A stretch of DNA of 64,000 bases, from positions 229,171 through 293,170 of the forward strand of contig NZ_JHVJ01000010.1 in the NCBI RefSeq assembly GCF_000620085.1. The letters are read 5' to 3'. This document shows, one piece after another, positions 8,607 through 17,691 of this stretch. The notes beneath the pieces are model-generated. The model worked only from the letters and a program-made list of their open reading frames with translations. It made no database searches and was not told the origin of the DNA. The number at the start of each line of letters is the position of its first letter. The first letter of the stretch is position 1. This DNA is from Marinobacterium jannaschii DSM 6295 (GTDB lineage: Bacteria > Pseudomonadota > Gammaproteobacteria > Pseudomonadales > Balneatricaceae). The translations under genes were made by a program, and so were the position numbers.

Positions 8607-9572
8607 TCAGGCCGCGTCGCGACCCTTTGGGGTGATCTCAGCGCCTGGCTCTTCCGGCTCGTCGTCGACCATTTCAGCCGGGAAGCCTTTGGCCAGAACC
8701 TGCACGTCGCAGGCGTCTTCCAGGCGCTTGATGATATTCGGCGACCATTCGCGGGCGCCGTAGCGGTGCTGGCCGTCTTTAAAGATATTCAGTACCAGAG
8801 GCGAGATCTCCAGCGGTACTTCAAGGCTCTGGCCGAGGCTGTCGAACAGGCCGACATCCTTGATCACCAGATCCATGGTGAAGTTAATATCGCGGCTGCC
8901 GTTGAGGATCACCTGGGATTCGGTTTCGTGGACGAAGGAGTTGCCGGAGGAGATGCGGATCGCCTCATAGGCAGTGGCCATATCCATACCGGCTTTCTTC
9001 GAGACGGTCAGCGCTTCTGCCAGCGAGCAGAGGTTAACGGTGGCCAGGTAGTTGGTAACGACTTTCAGCACCGATGCCGAACCGATCGGGCCGGTGTGCA
9101 GTACCCGGCGACCCAGGGTCGTCAGGATTGGCAGTACACGCTCGAATGTCTCGCGTTCGCCGCCGGCCAGAATGGCGATATTGCCGGTGGCGGCGCGATG
9201 GCAACCCCCGGAGACCGGGCTGTCCATGGCGCTGGCGCCGGTAGCGGCAACTTTCTCGGCCAGACGGCGTACTTCACCCTCGTCGGTGGTGCTCATCTCC
9301 AGCCAGACTTTGCCCGGCTGCATCGCTTCCAGGATGCCCGCCTCGCCTTCCATCACCTCGGCGCAGATTGCCGGGGAGGGCAGGCAGGTAATCACAACAT
9401 CGACTTTTTCGGCCAGCTCGCGGGCCGAGTCGGCCCAGTCCGCGCCAGCGTCAAGGAAGGGCTGGGCAAGTTCGAGGTTGAGGTCGCGTACCGTGAGGTT
9501 ATAACCGTTTCTCAGCAGGCTGCCTGCCAGTTTTCCGCCGACGTTGCCAAGACCAATAAATCCGACTTTCAT
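8607..9572 (-). CDS. 3-hydroxyisobutyrate dehydrogenase family NAD(P)-dependent oxidoreductase
   Basis: This 321-aa beta-hydroxyacid dehydrogenase has the N-terminal Rossmann motif GFIGLGNVGGKLAGSLL, the substrate-site motif MDSPVSGG, and the catalytic-lysine helix (LKVVTNYLATVNL). Family members oxidise 3-hydroxyisobutyrate or reduce tartronate semialdehyde, succinic semialdehyde and similar compounds. Paired with an aldehyde dehydrogenase and divergent from a LysR regulator, it is probably catabolic. The substrate is not evident. The C-terminal tail beyond the usual fold (about 25 residues, acidic) is a little longer than in typical members. Confidence 0.87.
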   Translation of the reverse strand: MKVGFIGLGNVGGKLAGSLLRNGYNLTVRDLNLELAQPFLDAGADWADSARELAEKVDVVITCLPSPAICAEVMEGEAGILEAMQPGKVWLEMSTTDEGEVRRLAEKVAATGASAMDSPVSGGCHRAATGNIAILAGGERETFERVLPILTTLGRRVLHTGPIGSASVLKVVTNYLATVNLCSLAEALTVSKKAGMDMATAYEAIRISSGNSFVHETESQVILNGSRDINFTMDLVIKDVGLFDSLGQSLEVPLEISPLVLNIFKDGQHRYGAREWSPNIIKRLEDACDVQVLAKGFPAEMVDDEPEEPGAEITPKGRDAA

Positions 9573-9798
9573 AACAAACCCTCGTAATTATTTTTATCGC
9601 CGTTGTTAAATGAATCTCTCCGCAGCGGGAGGTTGAAAAACAGGCTATTCCTGTATCGAAACCGCAACCATTGATGTTTTTTTTCAGAAACGGTAAAAAA
9701 AATTGACCAAACGACAGGGCTCATAATTTTCTTTACCAGTGCCGGGCGGTTGTGCTGTGATGCGGGACGAGCCAGTAAATTCAGCTGAGAGGACGCCG

Positions 9799-10704
9799 AT
9801 GGCGGGATCAGTAGATTTCCGGAAACTACCGCCGTTAAAGGCATTGAAAGGATTTGAGGCGGTGGCGCGGTTGTTAAGTGTGCGTCGGGCGGCGGAAGAA
9901 CTTAACCTGACCCATCCGGCCGTCAGCCATCAGGTTCAGCAGCTGGAGCAAGACCTGGGCGTTAAGCTGTTTGCCCGTCAGGGACGTAATATCGTCCTGA
10001 CCGATGAGGGCGAGCGTTATTACATCTGCGTGCAGGGCGCGCTGGAGCAGCTGGTGCTGGGTTCGGATGCGATGCGTCGGCAGTCGCAGCAGCCGGCATT
10101 GCGGGTGCAATCCTACATCACCTTCTCGGTGCGCTGGCTGGCGCACCGCCTGACCCGCTTCCGCAGCCAGTATCCGCATATAGAGCTGCATCTGATGACA
10201 TCCGGTAATGGCTGGGAGTTTGATGAGGCCCATGCCGATATCGGCATTATCTACCACCGGGGAACGCTGCCCGAGCACCTGTACTGGGTTAAGCTGTTTG
10301 ACTCCGAACTGTTCCCGGTCTGCAGTCCCTCCCTGCTGGAGGGCTGTGAGGAGCCGCTGACGCCGCAGCAGCTGACAGGCTATCCGCTGTTGTCGGTTTA
10401 TACCGAAGAAAAACACTGGAACTGGCAACGCTGGTTCAGTGCCTGTGGGGTCACAGAGCGTCAGGCGATCACACCGGTAATGGTGGATACGCTGGTGGTG
10501 GCGCTGGAGATGGCGATTAACGGCGAGGGCATAGCGCTGGTCAATGGTCCGCTGGTAAACGATGACCTGGCATCCGGGCGACTGGTCCGGCCATTTGATC
10601 TGGCAGTTGAGGGTGAAGGAAGCTGGGGGCTGGTGTGCCGTCGTGAGCTGTTACAAAACCCTCAGGTGCAAACCTTTATCGGCTGGCTACAGCAGCAGCT
10701 TTGA
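9799..10704 (+). CDS. LysR-family transcriptional regulator (GcvA-like)
   Basis: This 301-aa LysR regulator has an N-terminal winged helix-turn-helix (LKALKGFEAVARLLSVRRAAEELNLTHPAVSHQVQQLE) and a C-terminal periplasmic-binding-protein-like effector domain. The first strand and helix match the GcvA/AmpR subgroup. GAGAGGA at 9787-9793 sets the start at ATG 9799; GTG and ATG codons upstream lack such a site. It is divergent from the dehydrogenase pair, so that operon is its likely target. Confidence 0.88.
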   Translation: MAGSVDFRKLPPLKALKGFEAVARLLSVRRAAEELNLTHPAVSHQVQQLEQDLGVKLFARQGRNIVLTDEGERYYICVQGALEQLVLGSDAMRRQSQQPALRVQSYITFSVRWLAHRLTRFRSQYPHIELHLMTSGNGWEFDEAHADIGIIYHRGTLPEHLYWVKLFDSELFPVCSPSLLEGCEEPLTPQQLTGYPLLSVYTEEKHWNWQRWFSACGVTERQAITPVMVDTLVVALEMAINGEGIALVNGPLVNDDLASGRLVRPFDLAVEGEGSWGLVCRRELLQNPQVQTFIGWLQQQL

Positions 10705-10750
10705 GTGACGATCGCATCTGGAATGATGCCTGAATGATCTGACCGAGCAG

Positions 10751-10790
10751 AAAAAAGGCGCAGATCCTGCGGGATCAGCGCCTTTTTGTT
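10751..10790. terminator. Bidirectional Rho-independent terminator
   Basis: An A run, then GGCGC-A-GATCC, a short loop, GGATC-A-GCGCC and a T run (stem 10757-10782) lie between the convergent LysR and histidine kinase genes. There is one internal A-A mismatch. A/T flanks on both sides support termination in both directions. Confidence 0.85.
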
Positions 10791-10805
10791 TTTTCGGCTA
10801 TCGGC

Positions 10806-12260
10806 CTATTTCAGTTCCAGCTGCAGATGGAAGGTGCTGCCTACGTCCGGATCGGACGTGACGGCGATATGGCCCTGGTGCTGTTCGGTCATGATGTAGT
10901 GACAGAAAGAGAGACGCTTACCGGCATCGTAGGTTTCGACGCCATCCGGGCTGCTGAAGAACGGCTCGAACAGGTACATCTGTTCATCCGGTGTCAGGCC
11001 TTTGCCGTTGTGCTGGATCTTGATCGCCAGTGCGTCGTAGCACTCGGCGATCTGGATACGGATCAGCGGACGTCTGCCCAGCTCGTCGTTCTGGGCAATG
11101 GCTTCACAGGAATGACGCAGGATACTGAGGAATACCTGCTGCAGTTCGGTGACGTAGCAGGGAATCGACGGCAGGTCGTCCTGATAGTGGCGTTCGATCT
11201 CAATATCTTTAAAACGCAGGCCGGAGGGGGAGGAGAGCACGCTGTTGGCGTGTTCCAGGGTGTGATCCATCAGGTCAACGATATCGGTGGACTGTTTCTC
11301 ATCGCTGCGACCGCGGGAGAAGTGCAGCAGGTTGGCAACGATTTTCGCCACATCCTGGCCTTTCTCCGCTGCATCGGACAGCAGGTTGCCCAGTTTGGTC
11401 ATCTCCTCAGAGTCGCCATTGTTTCCGGACAGCAGACTGCCTTTGGTCAGCATGGTCTGGAAGACCTGCAGGTCAAACAGGATCGCCTGCAGCGGTGCGC
11501 TGATATCGTGCGCCATCGAGGCGGCCAGCTCACTCATGGAGGACATCTTGTCGCTGTTGATTAGTAGGTTTTCCGTCTGGGTCTGTTTCGATACGTCATC
11601 GATCAATACCACCACGCCGTTCTCATCCTGCTCGCGTAGCGGATAGACCGTAATCTCGAAGTGATAGAGGCCATGCTGGCTGTGGCGGATCGAAATCGGC
11701 TCTTTGCTGGCCAGTACTTGCTTGATCTTATCCTGGGAGATCGTAACCGTTGGTAATACTTTCCACAGGTTTTTGCCGATGGCGTCGTCTGCCTTGATAT
11801 TGGAGATCTCTTCGGCACGCTTGTTCCACTGTGTGATCGCGCCCTGCTCATTGAGGCCGATCAGCATCAGCGGCATCGACTTCAGGATATCCCTGATGTA
11901 GTTCTCAGAACTGCGCAGGCGGTTAGTAGTGATAACGTGCTGGGCGATCTCTTTCTCCAGCAACTGGTTGGATTCCTGCAGCAGTTTGTTGGAGCGGTCC
12001 AGTGTCTCGGTGCGCTCCTGTACCCGCTCTTCAAGCTGGCCGCGGATCTCGGTCAGCTCCGCATTGGCTTTATGTGCCTTGCGGCGGGTAAAGAACAGGT
12101 TGATCACTACCAGTGACAGGATGATGATCAGGGTGCCGCTGGTCCAGTTGGCCAGGTGTTGCCAGTTGGTTTTGCCGTGTTCATCCTTAAACAGATTGAT
12201 TCCGGCGTAGAGCAGGTCGCTCTGGAGCAAAGCAAAGCAGGCAAATAGGTATTTGGTCAT
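10806..12260 (-). CDS. PAS-containing sensor histidine kinase homologue with degenerate ATP-binding site
   Basis: The 484-aa protein has an N-terminal hydrophobic signal or anchor, one transmembrane helix (LIIILSLVVINLFF), a long coiled coil, a PAS domain (SMPLMLIGLNEQGAITQWN), an H-box with the phosphoacceptor region intact (ASMAHDISAPLQAI), and an ATPase-like domain. The ATPase motifs are abnormal: the N-box Asn is replaced (LRHSCEAI), the G1 box reads HNGKGL instead of DNGxGL, and the G2 glycines are absent (AGKRLSFCHYI). It may be a pseudokinase or phosphoacceptor scaffold. The start is uncertain. The ATG at 12260 fits a membrane leader but has a weak ribosome-binding site, and the frame stays open to 12365. 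Confidence 0.82.
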   Translation of the reverse strand: MTKYLFACFALLQSDLLYAGINLFKDEHGKTNWQHLANWTSGTLIIILSLVVINLFFTRRKAHKANAELTEIRGQLEERVQERTETLDRSNKLLQESNQLLEKEIAQHVITTNRLRSSENYIRDILKSMPLMLIGLNEQGAITQWNKRAEEISNIKADDAIGKNLWKVLPTVTISQDKIKQVLASKEPISIRHSQHGLYHFEITVYPLREQDENGVVVLIDDVSKQTQTENLLINSDKMSSMSELAASMAHDISAPLQAILFDLQVFQTMLTKGSLLSGNNGDSEEMTKLGNLLSDAAEKGQDVAKIVANLLHFSRGRSDEKQSTDIVDLMDHTLEHANSVLSSPSGLRFKDIEIERHYQDDLPSIPCYVTELQQVFLSILRHSCEAIAQNDELGRRPLIRIQIAECYDALAIKIQHNGKGLTPDEQMYLFEPFFSSPDGVETYDAGKRLSFCHYIMTEQHQGHIAVTSDPDVGSTFHLQLELK

Positions 12261-12520
12261 TACGATTTTTCGATCATCCGGAGAGTCGTTATCTGTCGGC
12301 GCGGTGCAATATGCCCGTTTCCGGGCGACTGCGTTAATCCCTTGGGGACAGAGCCACAGAACCACAAATATGGGCCTTAGTATGCTTTATTCATCACCAG
12401 ATTACTAACGCTGACAGGGGCGTTATGGCATGGAATTTCAGTAATTTGGGCGCTGTGGATAATGAAACGGTTAATTACGATAGCGGTGACAGATACTTTT
12501 GAACCTGAGGGCTTTCATGG

Positions 12521-12958
12521 ATGAAACTCGAACTGATTAAAGTTATGGAATTGGGCGCTGAAGAGAGGCTGGTAAAGCATAATATGGCCGAAGATTACAG
12601 ACGCCATAATATCGTCTGGGATGATGCTGGTTTTCGCCAGTGCTGGACCGAGACCGAAAACTATGGCTTGCGCTGGAGCGGTTTTGAGGTTGGTTTGTTG
12701 AGTCTGGATGAGGATGCCCAGGCGCTTTACATTCGTAACCTGCAAATTGTCGAACCCTTTCAGGGGGAGGGCTTCGGGGCTGCGGCTTTAGACGTATCTC
12801 TGAAACTGGCAAGACAGCGCAATAAGCAATGGTTGCGGTTAAGGGCTTTTACCGACAGCCGGGCTTTGTCGCTGTATCGGCGGTTTGGGTTTGAGGCGGT
12901 AAAGACAGAAGGTGCCTTCACCGCCCTGCAGTGTCGGGTCGACCCGCTTAAGCGCTGA
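12521..12958 (+). CDS. GNAT-family N-acetyltransferase
   Basis: The 145-aa product has the GNAT core: a strand ending in YIRNLQIVEPFQGEGFGAAAL, where Q-G-x-G-x-G/A binds the acetyl-CoA pyrophosphate, then the LRLRAFTDSRALSLYRRFGFE segment typical of the fold's end. Substrate is unknown. Its 3' end overlaps the convergent amidotransferase gene by 11 bp, so transcripts of the two would be complementary at their ends. Confidence 0.8.
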   Translation: MKLELIKVMELGAEERLVKHNMAEDYRRHNIVWDDAGFRQCWTETENYGLRWSGFEVGLLSLDEDAQALYIRNLQIVEPFQGEGFGAAALDVSLKLARQRNKQWLRLRAFTDSRALSLYRRFGFEAVKTEGAFTALQCRVDPLKR

Positions 12959-13649
12959 AGAAATTGATAATCCACTGAGCGCATTTAAGATTGTCCGGCT
13001 CCGCCTGCAACGAGTGCAGCGCTTCGCGGATGCGGCTGGCCGGGATACGGTCAGCCCGGGCCTGACACAGTGCAGCAGAGTAGGCAGGGCTGAATTCCGG
13101 GTGGCCCTGGATACCGAGCATGTGCTCGCCAACCTGCAGCATAAAATGCGGACAGAACTGGCTGGAGGCCAGCACCCGGCTGTTGTCGGGCAGGCCAGTG
13201 ACCTGGTCCTGATGGCTGACAATCAGGTCCAGCTCGGGCTGAAAGGGTTCCATCCAGTGGGTCTGCAGGTCGATCTGATTGAATGAGACGCCGATGCCCC
13301 AGCCGCGCTCGGAGCGTTCCACCTTGCCGCCGAAGGCTTTGGCGATCAGCTGGTGGCCGTAGCAGATCCCGACAAACTTCCTGCCCGCCCTGTCCAGCTG
13401 ACGCAGGTAGGCTTCCAGTTCCAGGCTCCAGGGCAGTTCCTCGTAGACGCTGGCCCGGCTGCCGGTGGATATATAGCCGTCACATTCGGCCGGGTCGGCC
13501 GGATACTCGCCACTGCGCACATCATAAATCGCGAAACTCAGATCCGTGCGAACCTGTCGCAACAGCCGCTGCAGCTTTTGCGGATAATTCTCAAAACCTC
13601 CCTGCACGGTATCGGGGATATCATCACATTGCAGAATTCCGATCTTCAT
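12948..13649 (-). CDS. Class I glutamine amidotransferase (putative gamma-glutamyl hydrolase of the operon)
   Basis: This 233-aa protein of the type-1 glutamine amidotransferase fold has the nucleophile elbow GICYGHQLIAKAFGG (Cys96) and the C-terminal His of IQGHPEFS. Free-standing members hydrolyse gamma-glutamyl bonds; PuuD does so in putrescine degradation, although it belongs to a different subfamily. It is the fourth and last gene of a minus-strand operon with a glutamine-synthetase-like ligase, aldehyde dehydrogenase and iron alcohol dehydrogenase. The obvious role there is release of glutamate from a gamma-glutamylated acid. That assignment is inference from context. Confidence 0.83.
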   Translation of the reverse strand: MKIGILQCDDIPDTVQGGFENYPQKLQRLLRQVRTDLSFAIYDVRSGEYPADPAECDGYISTGSRASVYEELPWSLELEAYLRQLDRAGRKFVGICYGHQLIAKAFGGKVERSERGWGIGVSFNQIDLQTHWMEPFQPELDLIVSHQDQVTGLPDNSRVLASSQFCPHFMLQVGEHMLGIQGHPEFSPAYSAALCQARADRIPASRIREALHSLQAEPDNLKCAQWIINFFSA

Positions 13650-13677
13650 AGTGCTGCGGTTCTCCGGCGCTTCGGTA

Positions 13678-14847
13678 TTAGAGAACGCCCAGTATAGCGT
13701 TGCGGCAGATAGAGCTGTACTGCTGTGCCGAAAAGCTCACTGGATTACCGGCCGCGCTGGGGTCGAGCACGGCCATACGGCCGATCCGGTCGGGGTCGTA
13801 GCGATCGATACCGATCTCACTCAGCGAATGGGGAATGCCGACCGTGGTTCTCAGATCGATGATCCAGCTGAGAAAGCAGTCGAAGCTGCGCTGCTCCAGC
13901 CCCAGGTAATCACAGCAGCGCAGGGTAATGGGAGTAATGGCGCCGCGGTTGGCATAAAGCACGTAGGGCATCAGGATGGCGTTCAGCAGGCCGTGATGCG
14001 CGTTGTAGATGCCGCCAATGGTATGGGCCAGCGCGTGCATCGCCCCCAGGCCTTTCTGGAAGGCGGTTGCGCCCATCGTTGAGGCGACCAGCATCTGTAG
14101 GCGGGCTTCCAGATTGCCGCCATCTTCCACCGCTTTGGGCAGGTTTTCACGGATCAGTCGGATCGCCTCCAGCGCGATGCCATCGGCCATCGGGTGAAAG
14201 CCCGGGGCGCAGAGGGCTTCGAGGTTGTGGGAGAGGGCGTCCATGCCGGTGGCGGCTGTTAACGCGGTGGGCAGGCTGACCGTCAGTTGCGGGTCGAGAA
14301 TCACCCGTTTTGGCAGCATATCCGGATGGAAGATGATGCGCTTAACCTGTCGCTGCTGATCGGTGATCACCGCTGCCCGGCCAACCTCTGAGCCGGTGCC
14401 CGCCGTGGTGGGGATGGCGATAACCGGGGCAATCGCAGCGGCGTCGGCATAGGTCCAGTTTTCGCCGCTGTCTTCAAACTGCCACAACGGCAGCGACTGG
14501 CCACTCATCAGGGCGACCGCCTTGGCGCAATCCAGGGCCGAGCCGCCACCGATGGCGATGATGCCGTCATACTGGCCGAAGCGATAAGCCGCCACCCCGT
14601 CCGATACGTTCTGCTCGGTTGGATTGCTGTCTACTTTACTGAACAGGCCACAGTGCAGGTTGTGGCAGATACAGTGTTTTATGGCGCAGGCTACCATCTC
14701 GCTGGTAGCCAGTGCCGGATCGGTGACCAGCATAGGGGCATGTATTCCCAGTTGTTTGCAGCAGCTGGCCAGATGCTGGATAGCGCCGCAGCCCACGAGA
14801 ATTTCGCTGGGATAATGCCACTGTGCCCGAAGCGTGTTCTGGCTCAT
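13678..14847 (-). CDS. Iron-containing alcohol dehydrogenase
   Basis: This 389-aa group III alcohol dehydrogenase has the NAD-binding GGGSALDCAKAVALM segment, the PTTAGTGSEV motif and metal-ligand regions GMDALSHNLEAL and GAMHALAHTIGGIYNAHHGLLNA, which contain the conserved Asp and His residues. It would oxidise a primary alcohol to an aldehyde with NAD. It overlaps the upstream aldehyde dehydrogenase gene by 4 bp, so the two are translationally coupled. In this operon the expected substrate is a gamma-glutamylated amino alcohol (inference). Confidence 0.9.
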   Translation of the reverse strand: MSQNTLRAQWHYPSEILVGCGAIQHLASCCKQLGIHAPMLVTDPALATSEMVACAIKHCICHNLHCGLFSKVDSNPTEQNVSDGVAAYRFGQYDGIIAIGGGSALDCAKAVALMSGQSLPLWQFEDSGENWTYADAAAIAPVIAIPTTAGTGSEVGRAAVITDQQRQVKRIIFHPDMLPKRVILDPQLTVSLPTALTAATGMDALSHNLEALCAPGFHPMADGIALEAIRLIRENLPKAVEDGGNLEARLQMLVASTMGATAFQKGLGAMHALAHTIGGIYNAHHGLLNAILMPYVLYANRGAITPITLRCCDYLGLEQRSFDCFLSWIIDLRTTVGIPHSLSEIGIDRYDPDRIGRMAVLDPSAAGNPVSFSAQQYSSICRNAILGVL

Positions 14848-16259
14848 GGTTCGTTCTCCGGGGTTACCCTCGGTGGGCCATTGAGGTTATAGGATTGGGG
14901 GCGGGTCAGTTGCTGGTAACCCAGTGATGACAGGCTGCAGCCGCGGCCTGAACCTTTGGTACCGCTCCAGGCCAGGGCCGGGTCCAGATAATCACAGCGG
15001 ATCAGAAACAGTGTGCCGCAGTGCAGCCGGTTGCCGATGTTCACGGCGCTGTCGATATCGCGGCTGTAGAGCGCGGCTGTCAGGCCATAGTCGCTGTCGT
15101 TCATCAGCCGGATCGCTTCGTCGTCATCGGCAACCTGCATGATCCCAAGCAGTGGTCCGAAGGTTTCCTCGGTCATCAGTGTCATGCTGTGATCGGCATG
15201 GGCAATTAGTTGCGGTGCCAGATAGGCGCTGCCGGGCTGGTCGGCGCTAAACCTAGCGCTATCTAGCAACGCAACGCCGCCTTTCGCCAGAGCATCGGCG
15301 GCCTGTGCCCGCACCCGCTGCGCGGCCCGGGCGTTCACCATCGGTCCGAGTACGGTATCCGGGTGATCAGGCCGCCCCGGCTGATAGTGATAGGCGGCTG
15401 CAACGGCGCGGTCGATAAAGGCCTGACAGATATCTTTATGCAGGTAAAGGCGCTCAATGGCGCAGCAGGACTGTCCACTGTTATAAAAAGCGCCTTCCAG
15501 CACAGAGGCCACCGCCAGATCCAGATCGGCATCAGGCCGCACATAGGCCGGGTCTTTACCGCCCAGCTCCAGCGTCAGGCTCTTGAACTGGCCGGCCAGT
15601 GCGTGCTCGATCGCATCACCGCCGGCATTGGAGCCGGTGAAGCTGATATGGTCGATACGTGAATCTGCCGCCAGTGCCAGGCTCTGCTGATGGTCCAGAT
15701 AGAGGTACTGGAACACCCCGTCCGGTAATCCGGCCTGACGGAAAGCGCCGGCCAGGCGTTCGGCGCACAGGGGCGTTTGGGAAGAGGGCTTCAGCAGCAC
15801 GGTATTGCCCGCCATCAGGGCCGGTATCAGGGTGTTGACGGTGGTCAGGTAGGGGTAGTTCCAGGGCGCGATCAGCAGGCAGTTGCCCAGTGGCCGGTGC
15901 CTGATGTAGCGCCGCTGCTGCGGCGAATCTGCCAGCTCTGTCGGTGCCAGGGCCTGTTCGGCGATACTGATCATATAGCGTGCCCGTTCGATAAAGCCGG
16001 AGACTTCGCCTGCCCCCTGGCTTATCGGGCGTCCCATCATCCAGCAAAGCTCGCGGGCAATATCGGCTGACGCGGCGCTGACAGAGTCCAGCATCTTCAG
16101 GCAATAGGCCGCCCGCTGTGGCAGTGCCAGCTGCTGCCATTCGGCCTGGGCATCGCAGGCGCGCTGAAGTGCTTGCTCGATCTCTGTGTCATTGGCGTAT
16201 TCCCGGCAGAGGAATACCGAGTTATCGACCGGGGAGAGGGTTTCAAATCTGGTCTGCAT
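14844..16259 (-). CDS. NAD(P)-dependent aldehyde dehydrogenase (operon with glutamine synthetase-like gene)
   Basis: This 471-aa aldehyde dehydrogenase is shorter than the PuuC-like one at 7 kb and clearly a different branch. Visible motifs are the oxyanion loop APWNYPYLTTVN, the base LELGGKDPAYV and the catalytic Cys in NSGQSCCAIERLY. It lies 20 bp downstream of the ligase gene and overlaps the alcohol dehydrogenase gene by 4 bp. Context suggests it converts the aldehyde made by the iron alcohol dehydrogenase into the gamma-glutamylated acid. Confidence 0.9.
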   Translation of the reverse strand: MQTRFETLSPVDNSVFLCREYANDTEIEQALQRACDAQAEWQQLALPQRAAYCLKMLDSVSAASADIARELCWMMGRPISQGAGEVSGFIERARYMISIAEQALAPTELADSPQQRRYIRHRPLGNCLLIAPWNYPYLTTVNTLIPALMAGNTVLLKPSSQTPLCAERLAGAFRQAGLPDGVFQYLYLDHQQSLALAADSRIDHISFTGSNAGGDAIEHALAGQFKSLTLELGGKDPAYVRPDADLDLAVASVLEGAFYNSGQSCCAIERLYLHKDICQAFIDRAVAAAYHYQPGRPDHPDTVLGPMVNARAAQRVRAQAADALAKGGVALLDSARFSADQPGSAYLAPQLIAHADHSMTLMTEETFGPLLGIMQVADDDEAIRLMNDSDYGLTAALYSRDIDSAVNIGNRLHCGTLFLIRCDYLDPALAWSGTKGSGRGCSLSSLGYQQLTRPQSYNLNGPPRVTPENEP

Positions 16260-16279
16260 CCGCGTACTCCTTGATCCCG

Positions 16280-17659
16280 TCAGATAATTTCAAAGTAACG
16301 TTGCAGTTCCCAGTCAGTAATATGCTGACGAAATGCCTGCCATTCCCACTCCCGGGTGTTGGCGTAGTGTTCGATAAACGGGTCCCCGAACAGCAGGCGG
16401 GCGGTTTCTGACTGGCGCAGCGCCGTAGTCGCCTCGATCAGCGTCGTTGGCAGCGCCAGGTGTGCCGGGTGCTGCTGGTCATAGGCGTTGCCGCTGACCA
16501 TCGCGGCCGGCTGCAGTTTCTGTTCGATACCGTAAAGCCCGGCTGCCAGGGTCGCGGCCAGCACGATATAGGGGTTGGCATCGGCGGACCCCAGGCGGAA
16601 CTCGACGCGCTGGGCCTTTGGCTGTCCGGGAATCACCCGCAGGGCTGTAGTACGGTTTTCTATCCCCCAGGTGGCGTCAGTCGGCGCCCAGTAACCCGGG
16701 ACCATGCGTGAGTAGGCGTTGACGGTTTGTGCCATCATCGCCAGCAGTTCCGGCATCAGTTGCTGTTGTCCGGCAACAAAGTGACGCTGTATCTCACTCA
16801 TGCCATAAGGCTGGTCGGCGGCGTGGAAGCTATGCGCTGCGCTGTGCTTATCCTGCAGGGAGAGGTGGATATGGCCGGACTGGCCAGGATATTCGTTGGA
16901 CCAGCGGGCCATGAAGGTGGCCATCATCTGCTGGCGCTGGGCCCATACCTTGATAAAAGTTTTGAATAACGCCGCCTTGTCTGCCGCGTTCAGTGCACTG
17001 TCCACATTAATGGCGGCTTCGAGCACTCCGGGGCCGGTTTCGGTGTGGATACCCTCAATAGGGAAATCCATCGCTTCGGCCAGTTGCAGAATCTGTTGAT
17101 AGAGCTCGGCATGGCTTGAGCTGCGCAACAGCGAGTAGCCGAAATAGCCGGGTGTGATCGGTTTCAGGTTCCGAAAGCCTTTTTCCCTGACGGAGTCGGG
17201 TGTTTCGGCAAACAGGAAAAACTCATATTCAAAGGCGGCATGAACCCTGAAACCCATGTCGTCGGCGTGTTGCAGGACCCGCTTAAGCAGATTGCGGGGA
17301 CAAAACTGGGCAGCTTCTGCGTCGAACTCGCAGAGAAAAAGCAGCATGTCGCCTTCCAGCGGCAGGTTGCGACAGCTGTCGGCAACAATCCTGACCGGTG
17401 CATCGGGGTAGCCTGTATGCCAGCCGGTGTATTCCACCTGCGGGTTCTCGTAGAGCTGGTCGTTGCTGTCCCAACCCAGAACTACATCACAGAAGGAGAA
17501 ACCGTTGTCGAGGGAGGAGAAAAACTTCTCCCTACTCATATACTTACCGCGCAGTACACCGTCGATATCGTGCAGGCCGACCTTGATATGACTCAGGCCC
17601 CGGGCCTCGACCAGTCGTTTGGCATCCGCCACCGTTTTTACATCGCGGGCATCCATCAT
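16280..17659 (-). CDS. Glutamine synthetase-like gamma-glutamylamine/amide ligase
   Basis: This 459-aa protein of the glutamine synthetase fold is of the PuuA/IpuC/GlnA4 type rather than true GlnA. It has the beta-grasp N-terminus (GLHDIDGVLRGKYM), a catalytic Glu region in AAFEYEFFLF, ETGPGVLEAAI, SGHIHLSL and the NRTTALRV and EFRLGSADANPY segments. Such enzymes use ATP to join glutamate to an amine. The operon's downstream enzymes suggest an amino alcohol. Tandem ATG codons lie at 17659 and 17656, with GAGAGGG 7 bp upstream. It is the first gene of the operon. Confidence 0.88.
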   Translation of the reverse strand: MMDARDVKTVADAKRLVEARGLSHIKVGLHDIDGVLRGKYMSREKFFSSLDNGFSFCDVVLGWDSNDQLYENPQVEYTGWHTGYPDAPVRIVADSCRNLPLEGDMLLFLCEFDAEAAQFCPRNLLKRVLQHADDMGFRVHAAFEYEFFLFAETPDSVREKGFRNLKPITPGYFGYSLLRSSSHAELYQQILQLAEAMDFPIEGIHTETGPGVLEAAINVDSALNAADKAALFKTFIKVWAQRQQMMATFMARWSNEYPGQSGHIHLSLQDKHSAAHSFHAADQPYGMSEIQRHFVAGQQQLMPELLAMMAQTVNAYSRMVPGYWAPTDATWGIENRTTALRVIPGQPKAQRVEFRLGSADANPYIVLAATLAAGLYGIEQKLQPAAMVSGNAYDQQHPAHLALPTTLIEATTALRQSETARLLFGDPFIEHYANTREWEWQAFRQHITDWELQRYFEII

Positions 17660-17691
17660 CTGTAAACCCTCTCTGCGTGACCTGTAACAAA

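Noticed and set aside
8535..9587. 350-codon plus-strand frame over the 3-hydroxyisobutyrate dehydrogenase gene
   Set aside because: It is wholly antisense to a gene with clear Rossmann and catalytic motifs, and its product shows no recognisable domain.
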